Counted from the first letter of the stretch, positions 48,544 to 58,020 are shown. The stretch: DNA of 64,000 nucleotides from CAWFXC01 sp963819735 (GCA_963819735.1 CAWFXC010000005.1:310001-374000); one strand, 5' to 3'. Made by a program: numbers and translations. The notes: generated from the letters alone by a model not told the origin.

Positions 48544-48875
48544 TCAGCCACTGTCTGCGCCGAGCGCACGGTCGAGTCGGCGTGGCTCAGTCCGCGAAAA
48601 GTCCGCGAGAAGATCGAGCCGAAGCGCCAGATCGTCAAGATCAGCATCGAAGAGATGCCCGTAGACGGTGAGGGTGAAGCTCGCTGATCGATGCCGAAGC
48701 ACCGACTGCACGGCCTTCGGGCTGGCCCCAGCTTGGATCATTCGAGCCGCTGCGGAGTGACGCAGTACGTGCAGCCGGCGTGCGGCAACCCGAGGCGTTG
48801 CAGCACCAGAACCCAGATCTGGCCGTAGAAGGCCCTGTAACGCATCTCGCCGCCCTTCGGAGCCTGACTCGACAT
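48544..48875 (-). pseudogene. tyrosine integrase, C-terminal remnant with frameshift
   Basis: The C-terminal catalytic half of a phage/ICE integrase. MRYRAFYGQIW and LQRLGLPH are in one frame, and HVLRHSAAARMIQAG (catalytic Arg and His), KAVQSVLRHRSASFTLTVYG (His/Arg and nucleophilic Tyr) are in another. The frame changes at about 48776, one base missing between PHAG and LHVLRH. A stop codon precedes the ATG at 48875, and the N-terminal arm-binding and core-binding domains are absent. The position beside the tRNA is where the element's own integrase should be, so it is the original enzyme, now inactive. Confidence 0.8.
48588..48611 (+). repeat. candidate integrase arm-type repeats, left
   Basis: CAGTCCGCGAAAAGTCCGCG followed by AGA; a near-identical block lies at 61067-61089 at the other end of the element (see findings). 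It is inside the integrase coding region. Confidence 0.45.
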
Positions 48876-49095
48876 GGGCTTATTCCTTCAATCGTCGGGT
48901 GAGTCGGTCTGTCCATAGTCGGGGGTCCCCTAAGGGGAGAGTCAAACGGAGTTGTGAAGCAATCCGGCTGCGCGGAGAGTCAATCGGCGTTGACAGGTAC
49001 CGCATTGCGTGTGTGGGCGCACTGCACTGGATGGGTGCCCCGGCGAGATTGACCTGGTGGGTTTGTGCGTCGAGGCGACCGGGAATGCATCGGGC

Positions 49096-49581
49096 ATGGC
49101 GAAAGCTGCGAAACCATCGGCCCGACTTCGCAAGGATCGGCGTCGGCAGCGTCGTCGCCTCCAGAGCTTCCCGGACGCCGTGTTCGTCGATGTTCCGAAT
49201 CCTCAACCGATTGAAGGACTGTCGGTGCACGATCGAACTATGGCGGAACGTGAACTACGCCGTCTCGCGGACGAGGAGACCGTTGACGATCTCGACCTCG
49301 TGGTTGCGGCGAACCGAGACGCACGGGTGGCGGCGGTGACGTTGCAAGTCCTGAATGGTGCACTTGCCGACGGCGAGGTTCCGGACTCGGCGGCGAAGGA
49401 GTTCACGTCGGTGACTGACTCGCTCACCAAGCGCGAGCAGGCTCCCCTCGCAAGCATCGATCCGAGTCATCAAGGCGCACTTCTCCGACTCGTGACGTTC
49501 CAGGTTCTCGCTGATGCTCTCGCCGACGACGGCTACGCCGACAAACGAATCGCGGAGCGCCGCACCGACACGAACGGCTGA
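49096..49581 (+). CDS. hypothetical protein, helical
   Basis: A 161-residue protein that I do not recognise. It begins with a very basic segment (MAKAAKPSARLRKDRRRQRR), then VFVDVPNPQPIEGLSVHDR and a mostly helical body (ADEETVDDLDLVVAANRDAR, VADALADDGYADKRIAER). The basic head suggests nucleic-acid binding or an intrinsically disordered tail. ATG 49096 is chosen; an upstream in-frame ATG (49009) would add 29 residues of poor composition. It is the first gene of the element after the integrase remnant. Confidence 0.5.
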   Translation: MAKAAKPSARLRKDRRRQRRRLQSFPDAVFVDVPNPQPIEGLSVHDRTMAERELRRLADEETVDDLDLVVAANRDARVAAVTLQVLNGALADGEVPDSAAKEFTSVTDSLTKREQAPLASIDPSHQGALLRLVTFQVLADALADDGYADKRIAERRTDTNG

Positions 49582-49835
49582 CGCCCGAGCGAGGTGGGCG
49601 GAACCCGGCGAACGGACGTGCGCAGGCCTCCCTCGGCCGGTTCGGTCTTCGGAAAGGGAAACGTGAGTCGTTGAGCAGCCACGCCGACCGTTTCAGCTTT
49701 CGATGTTCACCTTGTCGGCATTGCGTGTTCACTTGCGGTCGTCGATGCTCGCTGCACCGATGACGACGCGGGGATACGACACTCGCGACCGATTCGTTGT
49801 GAAACCTCTACTGGTCCGCGAACGGGAAGAGTCGC

Positions 49836-52166
49836 ATGTCTGATCTTGATCGTCGTCTGCCGAAGCAAGATTCGCTTCCGTTCCCGCCGACGCCGATGGG
49901 CGGCGTTGCTCGGCTGTCGATGCAGGAGTCGGTGTACGAGCAGCGGGTCACTCCCCGGCGGCTGTTGTCGGACGCGCCGAACATTCTGATCGTGTTGATG
50001 GATGACGCGGGTCCGGGTCAGCCGACGACGTTCGGTGGTGAGATCAACACTCCGACGTTGGATCGTGTCCTCGGGGAGGGGATCGGCTTCAACCGTTTTC
50101 ACACGACAGCGCTGTGTTCGCCGACGCGGGCGTCTCTGTTGACGGGTCGGAACCATCACAAGGTCTGTACCGGGGTGATCACCGAGTTCTCTAATGATTG
50201 GGACGCGTTCTCCGGGCGCATCCCCAAGACGTGTGCGCTGGTTCCCGAGGTGCTGAAAGACTACGGGTACTCGACGGGTGCGTGGGGCAAGTGGCATAAC
50301 ACGCCTGCGATTGAGGCGGGACCGACTGGTCCGTTCGAGTATTGGCCGACGAACTCGGGGTTCGAGTACTTCTACGGGTTCCTCGCGGGCGAGTCATCGC
50401 AGTTCGAGCCGAATCTGGTGCGGAACACGACGTTCGTGTCCCCGCCGAAAACGCCCGAGCAGGGCTATCACCTGAACGAAGACCTGGCCGACGATGCCAT
50501 CACCTGGCTGCACAAGCACAAGTCGTTGGCTCCGGACAAGCCGTTCTTCATGTACTGGGCCAGCGGGGCGATCCATGGCCCGCACCACGCGCCGAAGGAG
50601 TACATCGACAAGTACCGAGGGAAGTTCGACGACGGCTGGGACGCGTACCGAGAGCGCGTGTTCGAGCGGGCCAAGGAGAAGGGCTGGATTCCGGCCGATA
50701 CCGAGCTGACGCCGCGACACGAGTTGATGGCGTCGTGGGACAGCATCCCGGAGGATCAGCGGCCGTTCCAGAGCCGACTGATGGAGGTCTGTGCCGCGTA
50801 CGGGGAACACGCGGATCTGCAGGCGGGGCGCATCATCGACGAGATCGAGGCGCTCGGTTACGGCGACAACACGCTGATCTTTTACATCTGGGGTGACAAC
50901 GGCACCTCGGCGCAAGGCCAAGAAGGCACCATCAGTGAACTGGTCGCGCACAACGGCATCTTCACGACCATCGAAGAGCAGCTTGAAGCCCTCGAAGAAC
51001 TCGGTGGTCTCGACGTGCTGGGCGGACCGAAGAGCGATCCGATCTACCACTCGGGCTGGGCTTGGGCGGGTAGCACCCCGTACAAGGGCACCATGATCCT
51101 GGCCGGGTACTTCGGCGGGACGCGCAACCCGATGGCGATCCGCTGGCCATCACGCATCAAGCCCGACGCGACGCCCCGCCCGCAGTTCCATCACTGCAAC
51201 GACGTGGTCCCGACGATCTACGAACTCCTCGGCATCACGCCACCGGTCGTCGTGAACGGCGTCCAGCAAGACTCGATCGACGGCGTGAGCTTCGCCTACG
51301 CGTTCGACGATCCCGACAGTCCGGACCGACTCGAAACCCAGTACTTCGAGATCCTCGGTTGTCGTGGCATCTACCACCAGGGATGGATGGCATCTACGTT
51401 CGGTCCACGAGTCCCGTGGGTGCGTGGACTGCCGCCCGGCATCTTGGAGTGGACCCCGGACAAGGACACCTGGGAGCTATACAACCTCGAAGAGGATTGG
51501 AGCCAGGCCCGCGACCTCGCCGCCGAAATGCCAGAGAAGCTCGACCGGCTGAAGGAACTCTTCCTCATCGAGGCCACCAAGCACGGTGCGTTCCCGATCG
51601 GCGGAGGGCTCTACATCCCGCTGTTCCATCCCGAACTGAAGCCCGCCCCCGCGTATACGGAGTGGACTTTCTTCGGTGACACCGTCCGTGTGCCCGAGTT
51701 CTCCGCCCCCGCGTTGGGGTGCCGACCCAACGTCGTCACCATCGACGCCGTCATTCCTGCCGAAGCCAACGGCGTTCTGTACAAGCTCGGCGGGTTCTCC
51801 GGCGGAGTCACCTGCTTCGTCGAGGACGGAGTCCTCCGCTACGAGTACAACCTCTTCGAGATCCGGCGAACCAAACTCCGTGCGTCAGAACCGTTGCCGA
51901 TCGGCAGTGTGAACATTGAGATCGAGACGAACCATCCCGAGTTCATGCCACGCGGTCCGCTCAACATCACCATGAAAGTCAACGGAGAGGTCGTCGCCAA
52001 AGACACCGCACCCGTCAGTTGCCCGATCGCGTTCACCGCCAACGAATGCCTCGACATCGGCGTCGCGCTCGGATCACCCGTGTCGCTCGACTACTACGAC
52101 AAGGCACCGTTCAAGTTCAACGGCACGATCGAACGCGTCCATGTCAGGTACGCAGAACCGGCATGA
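49836..52166 (+). CDS. arylsulfatase (type I, formylglycine-dependent)
   Basis: A sulfatase of 776 residues close to the mycobacterial/Pseudomonas AtsA group. The catalytic signature LCSPTRASLLTGRNHH holds Cys94, which would be oxidised to formylglycine by an FGE enzyme not in this window. NILIVLMDDAG gives the metal-binding Asp pair, WGKWHN the following Lys/His region, and IWGDNGTS the second Asp-Asn pair. The last 150 residues form a C-terminal beta domain (EWTFFGDTVRVPEFSAPALG). No signal peptide is seen, so it may be cytoplasmic. ATG 49836 follows GGGAAGAG. GTTCAC occurs twice upstream (49704-49709 and 49726-49731), a possible operator. Likely role: sulfate release from organic sulfate esters. 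Confidence 0.92.
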   Translation: MSDLDRRLPKQDSLPFPPTPMGGVARLSMQESVYEQRVTPRRLLSDAPNILIVLMDDAGPGQPTTFGGEINTPTLDRVLGEGIGFNRFHTTALCSPTRASLLTGRNHHKVCTGVITEFSNDWDAFSGRIPKTCALVPEVLKDYGYSTGAWGKWHNTPAIEAGPTGPFEYWPTNSGFEYFYGFLAGESSQFEPNLVRNTTFVSPPKTPEQGYHLNEDLADDAITWLHKHKSLAPDKPFFMYWASGAIHGPHHAPKEYIDKYRGKFDDGWDAYRERVFERAKEKGWIPADTELTPRHELMASWDSIPEDQRPFQSRLMEVCAAYGEHADLQAGRIIDEIEALGYGDNTLIFYIWGDNGTSAQGQEGTISELVAHNGIFTTIEEQLEALEELGGLDVLGGPKSDPIYHSGWAWAGSTPYKGTMILAGYFGGTRNPMAIRWPSRIKPDATPRPQFHHCNDVVPTIYELLGITPPVVVNGVQQDSIDGVSFAYAFDDPDSPDRLETQYFEILGCRGIYHQGWMASTFGPRVPWVRGLPPGILEWTPDKDTWELYNLEEDWSQARDLAAEMPEKLDRLKELFLIEATKHGAFPIGGGLYIPLFHPELKPAPAYTEWTFFGDTVRVPEFSAPALGCRPNVVTIDAVIPAEANGVLYKLGGFSGGVTCFVEDGVLRYEYNLFEIRRTKLRASEPLPIGSVNIEIETNHPEFMPRGPLNITMKVNGEVVAKDTAPVSCPIAFTANECLDIGVALGSPVSLDYYDKAPFKFNGTIERVHVRYAEPA

Positions 52167-52181
52167 GAACCGAATCCGGCG

Positions 52182-52634
52182 CTACGCAGGTTCATTCTGC
52201 TCGCTTCCGAGCAGTTGGAAGACAGTTCGGACCGCGAACTCTGCAGCGATGAGTGTGACGACGACTGCGACGATCTCCACGAAGCCGCCGAGACTGACAT
52301 GGTCGCCGAACACGAAGTTGATGACTTCGAGGATCACCAACTTGCTGGTGAACAAGATGAGGAACATGCAAAGGGCCCCCACGGACCGAGCAGCCTTGTA
52401 CCTTTTTGTCTCGAAGTACGCCGATACTCGGTGTTCGATCTGGATGGTTACACCGAGTAGCAGCCGGAGCAAGATGGCGGTCAAAATCGAGATGTAGAAC
52501 GAGTCGATGACGATCGTGTTGGTGAACTCGACGAAGAGGTTCAACACGACGATGTCGATCAAGAGGTACATCGTCCACGATGCGAATTGTGCCTGGCGCG
52601 CACTAATGGTCAGCGTCTTTGGCTTGGGCACCAC
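52182..52634 (-). CDS. four-helix membrane protein of unknown function
   Basis: A 150-residue integral membrane protein. A short tail is followed by helices at about 20-45 (YLLIDIVVLNLFVEFTNTIV), 45-65 (FYISILTAILLRLLLGVTIQ), 82-110 (GALCMFLILFTSKLVILEVI) and 118-142 (FVEIVAVVVTLIAAEFAVRT). Charged residues lie inside helices 1 and 4 (Asp, Glu, Arg). It is convergent with the sulfatase, 15 bases away. I know of similar small conserved proteins but no function. Confidence 0.7.
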   Translation of the reverse strand: MVPKPKTLTISARQAQFASWTMYLLIDIVVLNLFVEFTNTIVIDSFYISILTAILLRLLLGVTIQIEHRVSAYFETKRYKAARSVGALCMFLILFTSKLVILEVINFVFGDHVSLGGFVEIVAVVVTLIAAEFAVRTVFQLLGSEQNEPA

Positions 52635-53143
52635 ACGAAACTACCGGCGAACCCGCGCCACGAAGGTCGTCCCGCCGGTCCGTCACCATCTGCATCGACC
52701 GCCTGACCCGGACTACTGCGTGCGCTTCTGCCCAAGTGCCAGAACCCTCAACTCGCTCAGTCTCGTGATCAACGACGATGTATTCGCCGATCACTCCCGA
52801 GCTTGCCCTGAGGCAACCAAGTCGCGGTCGGCCTGTTTTGTGCGAACGCCACCGCGTAGCCGGTAACTCGATGTCCATTTCGGCGCAATAGGCGGGCGTA
52901 CTTGACGAATGATTCCTTCTGATCGACGGGTGTCCAATCCGGGGGAATGAAGCGAGCCCTGACTTGGGCATCGTCCGCGAGGGGCTCGTCGCCCTCGTCG
53001 TCCGCGACCCGGAGTTCAGGTGGAGTGCGGCGATGGTCTGTCCGGCGACCGCTTGTTTGTGTTCTCGCGAGTCCGGTCACGAACCGGTCAACTACGTCGG
53101 GTGCTGGGGAACATGAAGAATGGGCGACGAACGCGAACGACAC
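52603..53143 (-). pseudogene. possible broken hypothetical gene
   Basis: The first frame has sensible composition (VRARFIPPDWTPVDQKESFV, then HRVTGYAVAFAQNRPTATWL), and a second frame seems to continue it (ASSGVIGEYIVVDHETERVE, then TWAEAHAVVRVRRSMQM). The switch would be near 52810-52830. I do not recognise a family. The evidence is only the change from poor to natural composition between frames, so this is a weak call. Start uncertain. Confidence 0.3.
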
Positions 53144-53249
53144 CAGAGTGAGGATTAAACGTCAGGCCATGCGAAGCCCTGGTGGAGCGCTCGTACGCCG
53201 AGCGCAGGACACGGCGTCGGGGGAAGCTCAATTGTGAGCGGGTGCTCCT

Positions 53250-53639
53250 TTAGCTCGGCGGAGCGAAGAATTCGAGCGCGATGTTGTCGGGATCGCGAAA
53301 CGAAAGCCCCGAGCCGTAGGAAGCGTTGACGATTCCGCCGTGTGAGATATCGAGTTCGTTGAGCTTCGACTCCCATTGCTGTAAGTCGTCTCTGTTCGCG
53401 CAGGCGAACGCGACGTGATCGAGTCCGACGCGACGCTCGTCGAAGGGTTCGCTGCGGCCGTCGGGGAACTGGTGAAGACCGATGAGGGTCTGGCCGACCG
53501 CCCACACGACGTGGCGGAATGGCCCGGTGTCTTCGTCAAGCACCGGCTTGGCGTCGAAAAGGCGTTCGTACCAGGGCACGCTTCGGTTTAAGTCGGTGAC
53601 GGTCAGCGCTACATGCGTGACGGTTGGAAACTCTGCCAT
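53250..53639 (-). CDS. VOC (glyoxalase/dioxygenase) family protein
   Basis: A 129-residue protein of the vicinal oxygen chelate superfamily. The two beta-alpha-beta-beta-beta units begin THVALTVTDLNRSVPWYERL (metal His) and RVGLDHVAFACANRDDLQQW; SGLSFRDPDNIALEFFAPPS carries the final Glu ligand. Such proteins act as lyases, dioxygenases or resistance proteins; the substrate is unknown. ATG 53639 follows GAGGGGG. A longer in-frame form reaching into the IS to 54743 is only chance read-through. Confidence 0.85.
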   Translation of the reverse strand: MAEFPTVTHVALTVTDLNRSVPWYERLFDAKPVLDEDTGPFRHVVWAVGQTLIGLHQFPDGRSEPFDERRVGLDHVAFACANRDDLQQWESKLNELDISHGGIVNASYGSGLSFRDPDNIALEFFAPPS

Positions 53640-53956
53640 GGCGTTCCCCCTCGGCTGCGACGAACAGGCCACCAGAATTATCGCTCGTCGAGCGCTCAGT
53701 CGCAATAAGCGCGAAGCGCGATCAGATGCTCCTTGCTCCACAGGTGCGATGTGTAGACGTGAGCAGCACCCGCCATATCGCTTGATGGATGCTGGGCGTG
53801 TGTCGAGCGCGGGCTCGTTCGGTCTCACGGTCTCGATCGGTTGGATCCAGGACCGCTGCGTGGCTGAGCTAAACGGCAGAAAGCGGTATACCGGTTGCAG
53901 GTTCGTCTCACGATCCGCGGTGTAGCGAAGGCGGGTACGTTCATCGACTGACCGAA
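53640..53956. other. 317 bp stretch without a recognised gene
   Basis: The stretch between the VOC gene start and the left end of the IS. Both strands have open frames, but their composition is shadow-like. It probably holds the promoter of the VOC gene. Confidence 0.4.
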
Positions 53957-53995
53957 GGGACTGCTGCACGTTCGGTTGACGGTGGTTGTGAGTGA

Positions 53996-54888
53996 TCATG
54001 CTGCCAGCTCGTTGTCTTCGAGGCATGGTGGTGAGACGTAGGCGAGCTCGTAGGCGACGGGGCTGAGTTTCCCGAGTGCGCGTTGGCGGCGGCGTCGGTT
54101 GTAGGTGTGTTCTGTCCAGACGATGATCTCGGAGGCGAGTTCGTTGCGGGTGCGCCACCGCGTTCGACGGTTCAGCACGTTCTTCTGCAACAACGCGTCG
54201 AATGATTGATTCCATCGCGGCGTTGTCAGCAGCGGCAGCAACGCGTCCCATCGATCCGACGAGCCCGTTGGCTTTGAGCGTGGCTCGAAACGCTCGGGAT
54301 CGGACCTGGCCGCCGCGGTCGGAGTGAACCACGACCGTGCCCTCGGGTCGACGACATGCGATCGCGGTGGCAGCGCGGACCGCGAGCTGGGCGGTCATGC
54401 GCGGTCCGAATGCGTAACCGACGATGCGGTTCGAGAACACGTCTTTGATCGAACAGCAGTAAAGCTTGTCTTCCAGCGTCGGGTGTTCGGTGATGTCGGT
54501 CAACCACAACACGTCGGGTGCCGGCGCCGAGAACACGCGCCGGACGAGGTCGTCGTGCACGGCCGGGCCTGGCGTCTTCCCATGCGATCTGCGACCTTTC
54601 CTGGTCTTCGTCGACCACACCCGCTGCTCGCGACACAGCCGCCAGACCCGACGTTCGCAGGAGCGTTGGCCGGCGGCCTCGAGCTCATCGGCGATGAACC
54701 GATATCCGAACTCGGGATCATCCGCGTGCACGTCGACGATCACGTTGGTGGTGTGCGCGTCGGCCCAGTCGCGATCCGAACACGGTCGTGCCTGCCACTT
54801 GTAGAACGCTGGCTGAAGCGAGCACCCCGAACGTCGTGCGCACCAGGATGCCCTCGGCGGCCAGATCAGAGACGAGTGGGAACATCAT
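53996..54888 (-). pseudogene. IS3-family transposase OrfB (DDE), frameshifted
   Basis: The catalytic part of the transposase. HTH_21-like EFGYRFIADELEAAGQRS and the DDE core are seen: PDVLWLTDITEHPTLEDKLY (first Asp), VVVHSDRGGQVRSRAF (second Asp), and in another frame the end QNVLNRRTRWRTRNELASEI-like region with the tail RRRRQRALGKLSPVAYEL. Frames change at about 54815 (before FYKWQARPC) and about 54210 (after DNAAMES). The ATG 54888 overlaps the orfA stop. The normal OrfA-OrfB programmed shift does not explain these two internal breaks. Confidence 0.85.
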
Positions 54889-55169
54889 TTTGGGAGCGCA
54901 TCCCTCGCGAGATACGCGGCGGCGCGGCGCAGGATCTCGTTCTCCATCTCGGGGCGGCGTTTGTCGCGACGCAACTGCACGATGTCGGACTGTTCCGCGG
55001 TGGTCAGCCCGTCGCGGACACCGTCGTCGACGTCGGCCTGGCGCATCCAGCGCCGCACCGACTCGACCGACACATCGAAATCCGCGGCGACTTCGGCCAG
55101 GGTCAGATCACCCCGACGAGCGACCGTGACCACATCACGCTTGAACTCCGCAGGGAACTTCTTCGGCAT
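54885..55169 (-). CDS. IS3-family transposase OrfA
   Basis: A 94-residue helix-turn-helix protein (KKFPAEFKRDVVTVARRGDL, then AEVAADFDVSVESVRRWMRQ) with a coiled C-terminus (LRRDKRRPEMENEILRRAAA). It recognises the IS ends and, in intact elements, is joined to OrfB by -1 frameshifting. ATG 55169 follows GGAAGGATGTCGCC. The stop overlaps the start of OrfB. Confidence 0.88.
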   Translation of the reverse strand: MPKKFPAEFKRDVVTVARRGDLTLAEVAADFDVSVESVRRWMRQADVDDGVRDGLTTAEQSDIVQLRRDKRRPEMENEILRRAAAYLARDALPK

Positions 55170-55298
55170 GGCGACATCCTTCCGACCCGGCGGTGCCGGG
55201 CACAAGAAATGTCAACCAACCGTGCAGCAGTCCCGAAAGTGGGCTTAGCGCGCCGGGGAGACGCGCACGAACGGAACGACAAGGTGTGCTGTCACCAC

Positions 55299-55472
55299 TC
55301 ATGCACTACCCGTATACCTGAAGTAGAACGCGCCGAACAACAGGACAATGCCGACGTTGGCTGCAAGCCGTTCCCACGTCCACGTCTTGCCTCTGAAAAA
55401 CAGGAGGTCCACGCCCACCACGACGGCGACCATCGCTAACGCGTAGAGCACGCCGGTTGCTGAGTTGCCCAT
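55299..55472 (-). CDS. 57-residue membrane protein
   Basis: A two-helix peptide: GVLYALAMVAVVVGVDLLFF, a loop RGKTWTWERLAANV, and GIVLLFGAFYFRYTG. The ATG at 55472 has GGAGGAGGCGTGGG upstream, the best ribosome-binding site in the area, which supports the gene. The FF-R...WERL...NIG pattern is like small conserved proteins of actinobacteria without known function. It stands next to the IS right end. Confidence 0.7.
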   Translation of the reverse strand: MGNSATGVLYALAMVAVVVGVDLLFFRGKTWTWERLAANVGIVLLFGAFYFRYTGSA

Positions 55473-56127
55473 CCCACGCCTCCTCCGTCGCTTGTTGTCG
55501 CTCACGAAGTTATGGTCGCACCTGAGAGCGCTTGCTCGGTACCCCACGCTGAACGCGACGACCGGCTAGGGCGGGGGAGCCTTGTCCGGTCCCGCGAATT
55601 GCGGTATGGCCCCTGGTGACCAGCGTTAAATCCGGCGGACCGTGTGGAGCCTTCTAGGGGGTTGTCGTGCAGGCGGGCGCGGTCGGCACGTTCGCGCAGA
55701 GCGCGAGATATGTCGTGAGCACGTCCTTGTCGCGTTTCGCGCCGCCCTTGTGGTCGGTGATCACTAGGTCGTAGTTGACGTTGTTCCCGACGTATGGCTG
55801 CACGGCGGCGAACCAGCCAGGCCAGAGTGCGCCACCGACCCAAGCCGGTAAGACCAGATGCACGAGTGACCCTAAGCCGTAAGACTCCCGCCGACGCGTC
55901 GCGCTTGCCCGGCTCGGCGCATCCCCGCAGTGTGAGAGGCCCCCACACCGGTGCGGGCTTACTCCCGTTCTGTTCAAGGGAAGCAAGCACCGGTCCGAAG
56001 CTTTGGGGTAGCAGGTCTGCGGGCTCCCATGCTCGGGGTCTGGCGACTGGAGCGCTGTCCTCCCGGCCCTGGGCGGCGCTCCTGTCGCGCCCAAGGGAGA
56101 CTCGTGCGTAGGGCGACCGCTGCTGGT
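55473..56127. other. 655 bp stretch without a confident gene
   Basis: Several frames are open on both strands but none is convincing. On the minus strand, about 55654-55890 encodes PAWVGGALWPGWFAAVQPYV and a natural-looking end (ALCANVPTAPACTTTP, stop at 55654), which may be the tail of a decayed secreted-protein gene with no clear start. No tRNA or riboswitch was recognised. Confidence 0.3.
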
Positions 56128-56709
56128 TTACGGGCACTGCGTCTCGGATACGACAGGGTTGGCGGATTCCCCTCCGCTATCGAACCACCGACGGAACCCC
56201 AGCCCGCGTGGCCCCCAAGCGCAGTGGGTTGGGGGTCCGTCGCGAACGCGTCGAAGCGCCGCGTGAGCCTGACGAGAACTCGCGGCGCTCCGGCGGTGTC
56301 GGGTGGGTCGAGAGTCGCGACAGCACAACAGTGTGACACCACTCACCGCTTCAGTGGCCATCCCGTTTGGATCGGTGACGCGGCAACGGAAATCTACGAA
56401 GGCCGCCACCGCTAGCGGGCTATCCAGTCGGTGCTTGATTCCAAAGTGCATGGGGTCGGTGGAAGCGGGGCAGTCGGCTTCCCAGTCGTGTGGATCGATG
56501 GACGCTCCAGAGCCTTCGCTGGGCCAGTGCTGCCCGATGATCCCGGTGATGAGGACGATGAATCCGATGAACGCGATCCCGAGGCCGATCGCGAACCAAA
56601 TCCAGTTCCGCCGCGAACGCGTTGCTACGACCGTGAGCCAGATTGCGCCGACGCCGAAAATGGCCCCACCGAGCTTTTCGCAGAGGGGCCAATCTCGTGA
56701 TTTCGCCAC
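56128..56709 (-). CDS. small membrane protein with possibly wrong C-terminus
   Basis: A protein of up to 193 residues. Two helices are clear (LGGAIFGVGAIWLTVVATRS, WIWFAIGLGIAFIGFIVLIT), followed by an outside part (SIDPHDWEADCPASTDPMHF). From about residue 125 the composition becomes Arg/Ser-rich, which suggests that the true gene has ended or changed frame. The GTG start at 56709 follows a weak GGGAT. Function unknown. Confidence 0.45.
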   Translation of the reverse strand: MAKSRDWPLCEKLGGAIFGVGAIWLTVVATRSRRNWIWFAIGLGIAFIGFIVLITGIIGQHWPSEGSGASIDPHDWEADCPASTDPMHFGIKHRLDSPLAVAAFVDFRCRVTDPNGMATEAVSGVTLLCCRDSRPTRHRRSAASSRQAHAALRRVRDGPPTHCAWGPRGLGFRRWFDSGGESANPVVSETQCP

Positions 56710-56860
56710 ATCCCACGCTAACCCGAGCTTGCTGGTGCACGGATCGACGGCTTCTACGCGCCGAACCGCCGCGGCCAGGACGGCGGTCCGGGCGAGCCGG
56801 GAGGGCGGGTTCCGGGCTCGAAGGGACTACGGACTCGGCACATCAGGGGATTGGGCCGTG

Positions 56861-57065
56861 CTATTCGAGCCCGTCGGCCTCGCGTGCGATGCGGCTGATC
56901 AATTTCGGCACGGGAGCAGTGCATTGCTTCGGCGGCGATGCCGATCGCGTAGTTAGCGACCACGATGAGTCCGAGGATGACCGAGTTCGGGTCCGCGCCA
57001 TCGAGGACACCGGTCGAGGTCTCACCGTGGGTGCGGGTCCCGATGAAGTCGGTAGCGGAGTCCAC
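56861..57065 (-). pseudogene. possible one-helix membrane peptide, frame broken near the end
   Basis: From GTG 57065 (AGGAGA upstream) the frame reads DSATDFIGTRTHGE and then a clear membrane helix, NSVILGLIVVANYAIGIAAE. A natural C-terminus (LISRIAREADGLE, stop at 56861) is one frame away. The break would be near 56905. No family known. Confidence 0.3.
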
Positions 57066-57166
57066 ACGGGGTCTCTCCTGACGCTGGGCAACACTCCGGT
57101 CCCGTCGTGCCCTTCCCGGGCGCACGCCGATCCCGAAGCTGGGGTGAGGATAACGGCTACGCGACC

Positions 57167-57493
57167 TCAGATGTCGTCTTGTGCGGTGCTGTCGAGATGG
57201 AACACGGTGTCGAGTCCGAGGGTCCGGAGGGATCGCATCGTGAACGGTGAGACGCCTCGGATCTCCAGTTTGCCGCCGTCTTGTTCGTGGCGTTGGTGTG
57301 CACCGACGAGGACTCCGAAGCCGCTGGAGTCGATGAACGTCACGCCGGTGAGATCCACGACGATTCGTTGACCACCGAGCCCATCGAGATAGTCGGCGAG
57401 TCGAGGCGCGGTCGAGATGTCGATCTCGCCAGCGACCCGGACTACACACTGCCCGTCCGTCGCAACTTGCGCGATCGAGAGGTATTGCGGCAC
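57167..57493 (-). CDS. STAS-domain anti-sigma factor antagonist
   Basis: A 108-residue SpoIIAA/RsbV-type protein. GQCVVRVAGEIDISTAPRLA, IVVDLTGVTFIDSSGFGVLV (the phosphorylatable Ser in DSSG) and LRTLGLDTVFHLD form the complete domain. Such proteins are switched by phosphorylation by a kinase anti-sigma factor and free a sigma factor of the SigB/SigF type. No kinase or sigma partner is in the element. The GTG 57493 or TTG 57496 start follows GGAGGAAGCAGGGCG; a longer frame upstream is not needed. Confidence 0.85.
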   Translation of the reverse strand: MPQYLSIAQVATDGQCVVRVAGEIDISTAPRLADYLDGLGGQRIVVDLTGVTFIDSSGFGVLVGAHQRHEQDGGKLEIRGVSPFTMRSLRTLGLDTVFHLDSTAQDDI

Positions 57494-57672
57494 CAACGCC
57501 CTGCTTCCTCCACCCCTGGAAGTCGTGACGCTAGTTGCGCCCAGGCAGATTGATACGGCGGCGTGATGCCGCGACATGCCGGTCCCCCTCGTCACTTCGC
57601 TTCGTTCGGGTGAGTCCTCAACTGTCTGTGGACGAGCTTGTGGATAGCCGCCCGAGGGCGGTATGTTGAGTG

Positions 57673-57939
57673 ATGGCTTCGCCACGCAACGTGCTCGGGG
57701 AAACACGGCAGTTCGAGGACATGCGTGATGCGCTGCGTCGAGCGATCTACCCGGAGCCAGTTGCATCCCATCGTTGGGGATGGATGAGGTCTTTCAGGGC
57801 TCGCCGCGACCTCGCCAAGCGGTCGGCCGACGATCGAGCAAGGGGCACGCAGCGCCGGTCCGGGGAGGCCGCGAGCCGTCGCACCTTCCCGCTCGCCACG
57901 GTGCGGACTTCCAAGCCCGATTCGGTCGCTCGAGGGTGA
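57673..57939 (+). CDS. small protein with GETRQFE motif (in-element copy)
   Basis: An 88-residue basic protein that I cannot name. The N-terminus NVLGETRQFEDMRDALRRA is shared with the 54-residue protein at 61746-61910 outside the element, after which the two differ but both become Arg-rich. A TATGTT box lies 5 bases before the ATG, and upstream are two GTGGA direct repeats, again shared with the other copy. The matching start, box and repeats in two places are the evidence that this is a gene. Confidence 0.6.
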   Translation: MASPRNVLGETRQFEDMRDALRRAIYPEPVASHRWGWMRSFRARRDLAKRSADDRARGTQRRSGEAASRRTFPLATVRTSKPDSVARG

Positions 57940-58020
57940 GGTAGCGGCACCACTGTCGAGACGTTTGCGTAACGAGGCGGCGGGTCCTCGATTGTTCGTG
58001 CCGTGCGGGGGTTGTCGCGG

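Larger units (their letters stand above)
53957..55234 (-). mobile_element. IS3-family insertion sequence, degraded
   Basis: The ends are imperfect inverted repeats: left GGGACTGCTGCACGTTCGGT and right (minus strand) GGGACTGCTGCACGGTTGGT. GAA flanks both ends (53954-53956 and 55235-55237), a 3 bp target duplication typical of the family. It holds orfA and orfB in the usual overlapping arrangement. The total length of 1278 bp fits IS3 relatives. orfB is broken by frameshifts, so the copy cannot move by itself. Confidence 0.87.

Noticed and set aside
53250..54743. A 497-codon fusion of transposase and VOC protein on the minus strand
   Set aside because: The middle part is read-through after a frameshift in the transposase and runs over the IS end; the VOC gene has its own start with GAGGGGG at 53639.
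55640..56110. A structured RNA or riboswitch on the minus strand
   Set aside because: GC-rich stem-like segments are present, but no conserved core of a known class (cobalamin, ydaO-type, RNase P) could be matched by eye.
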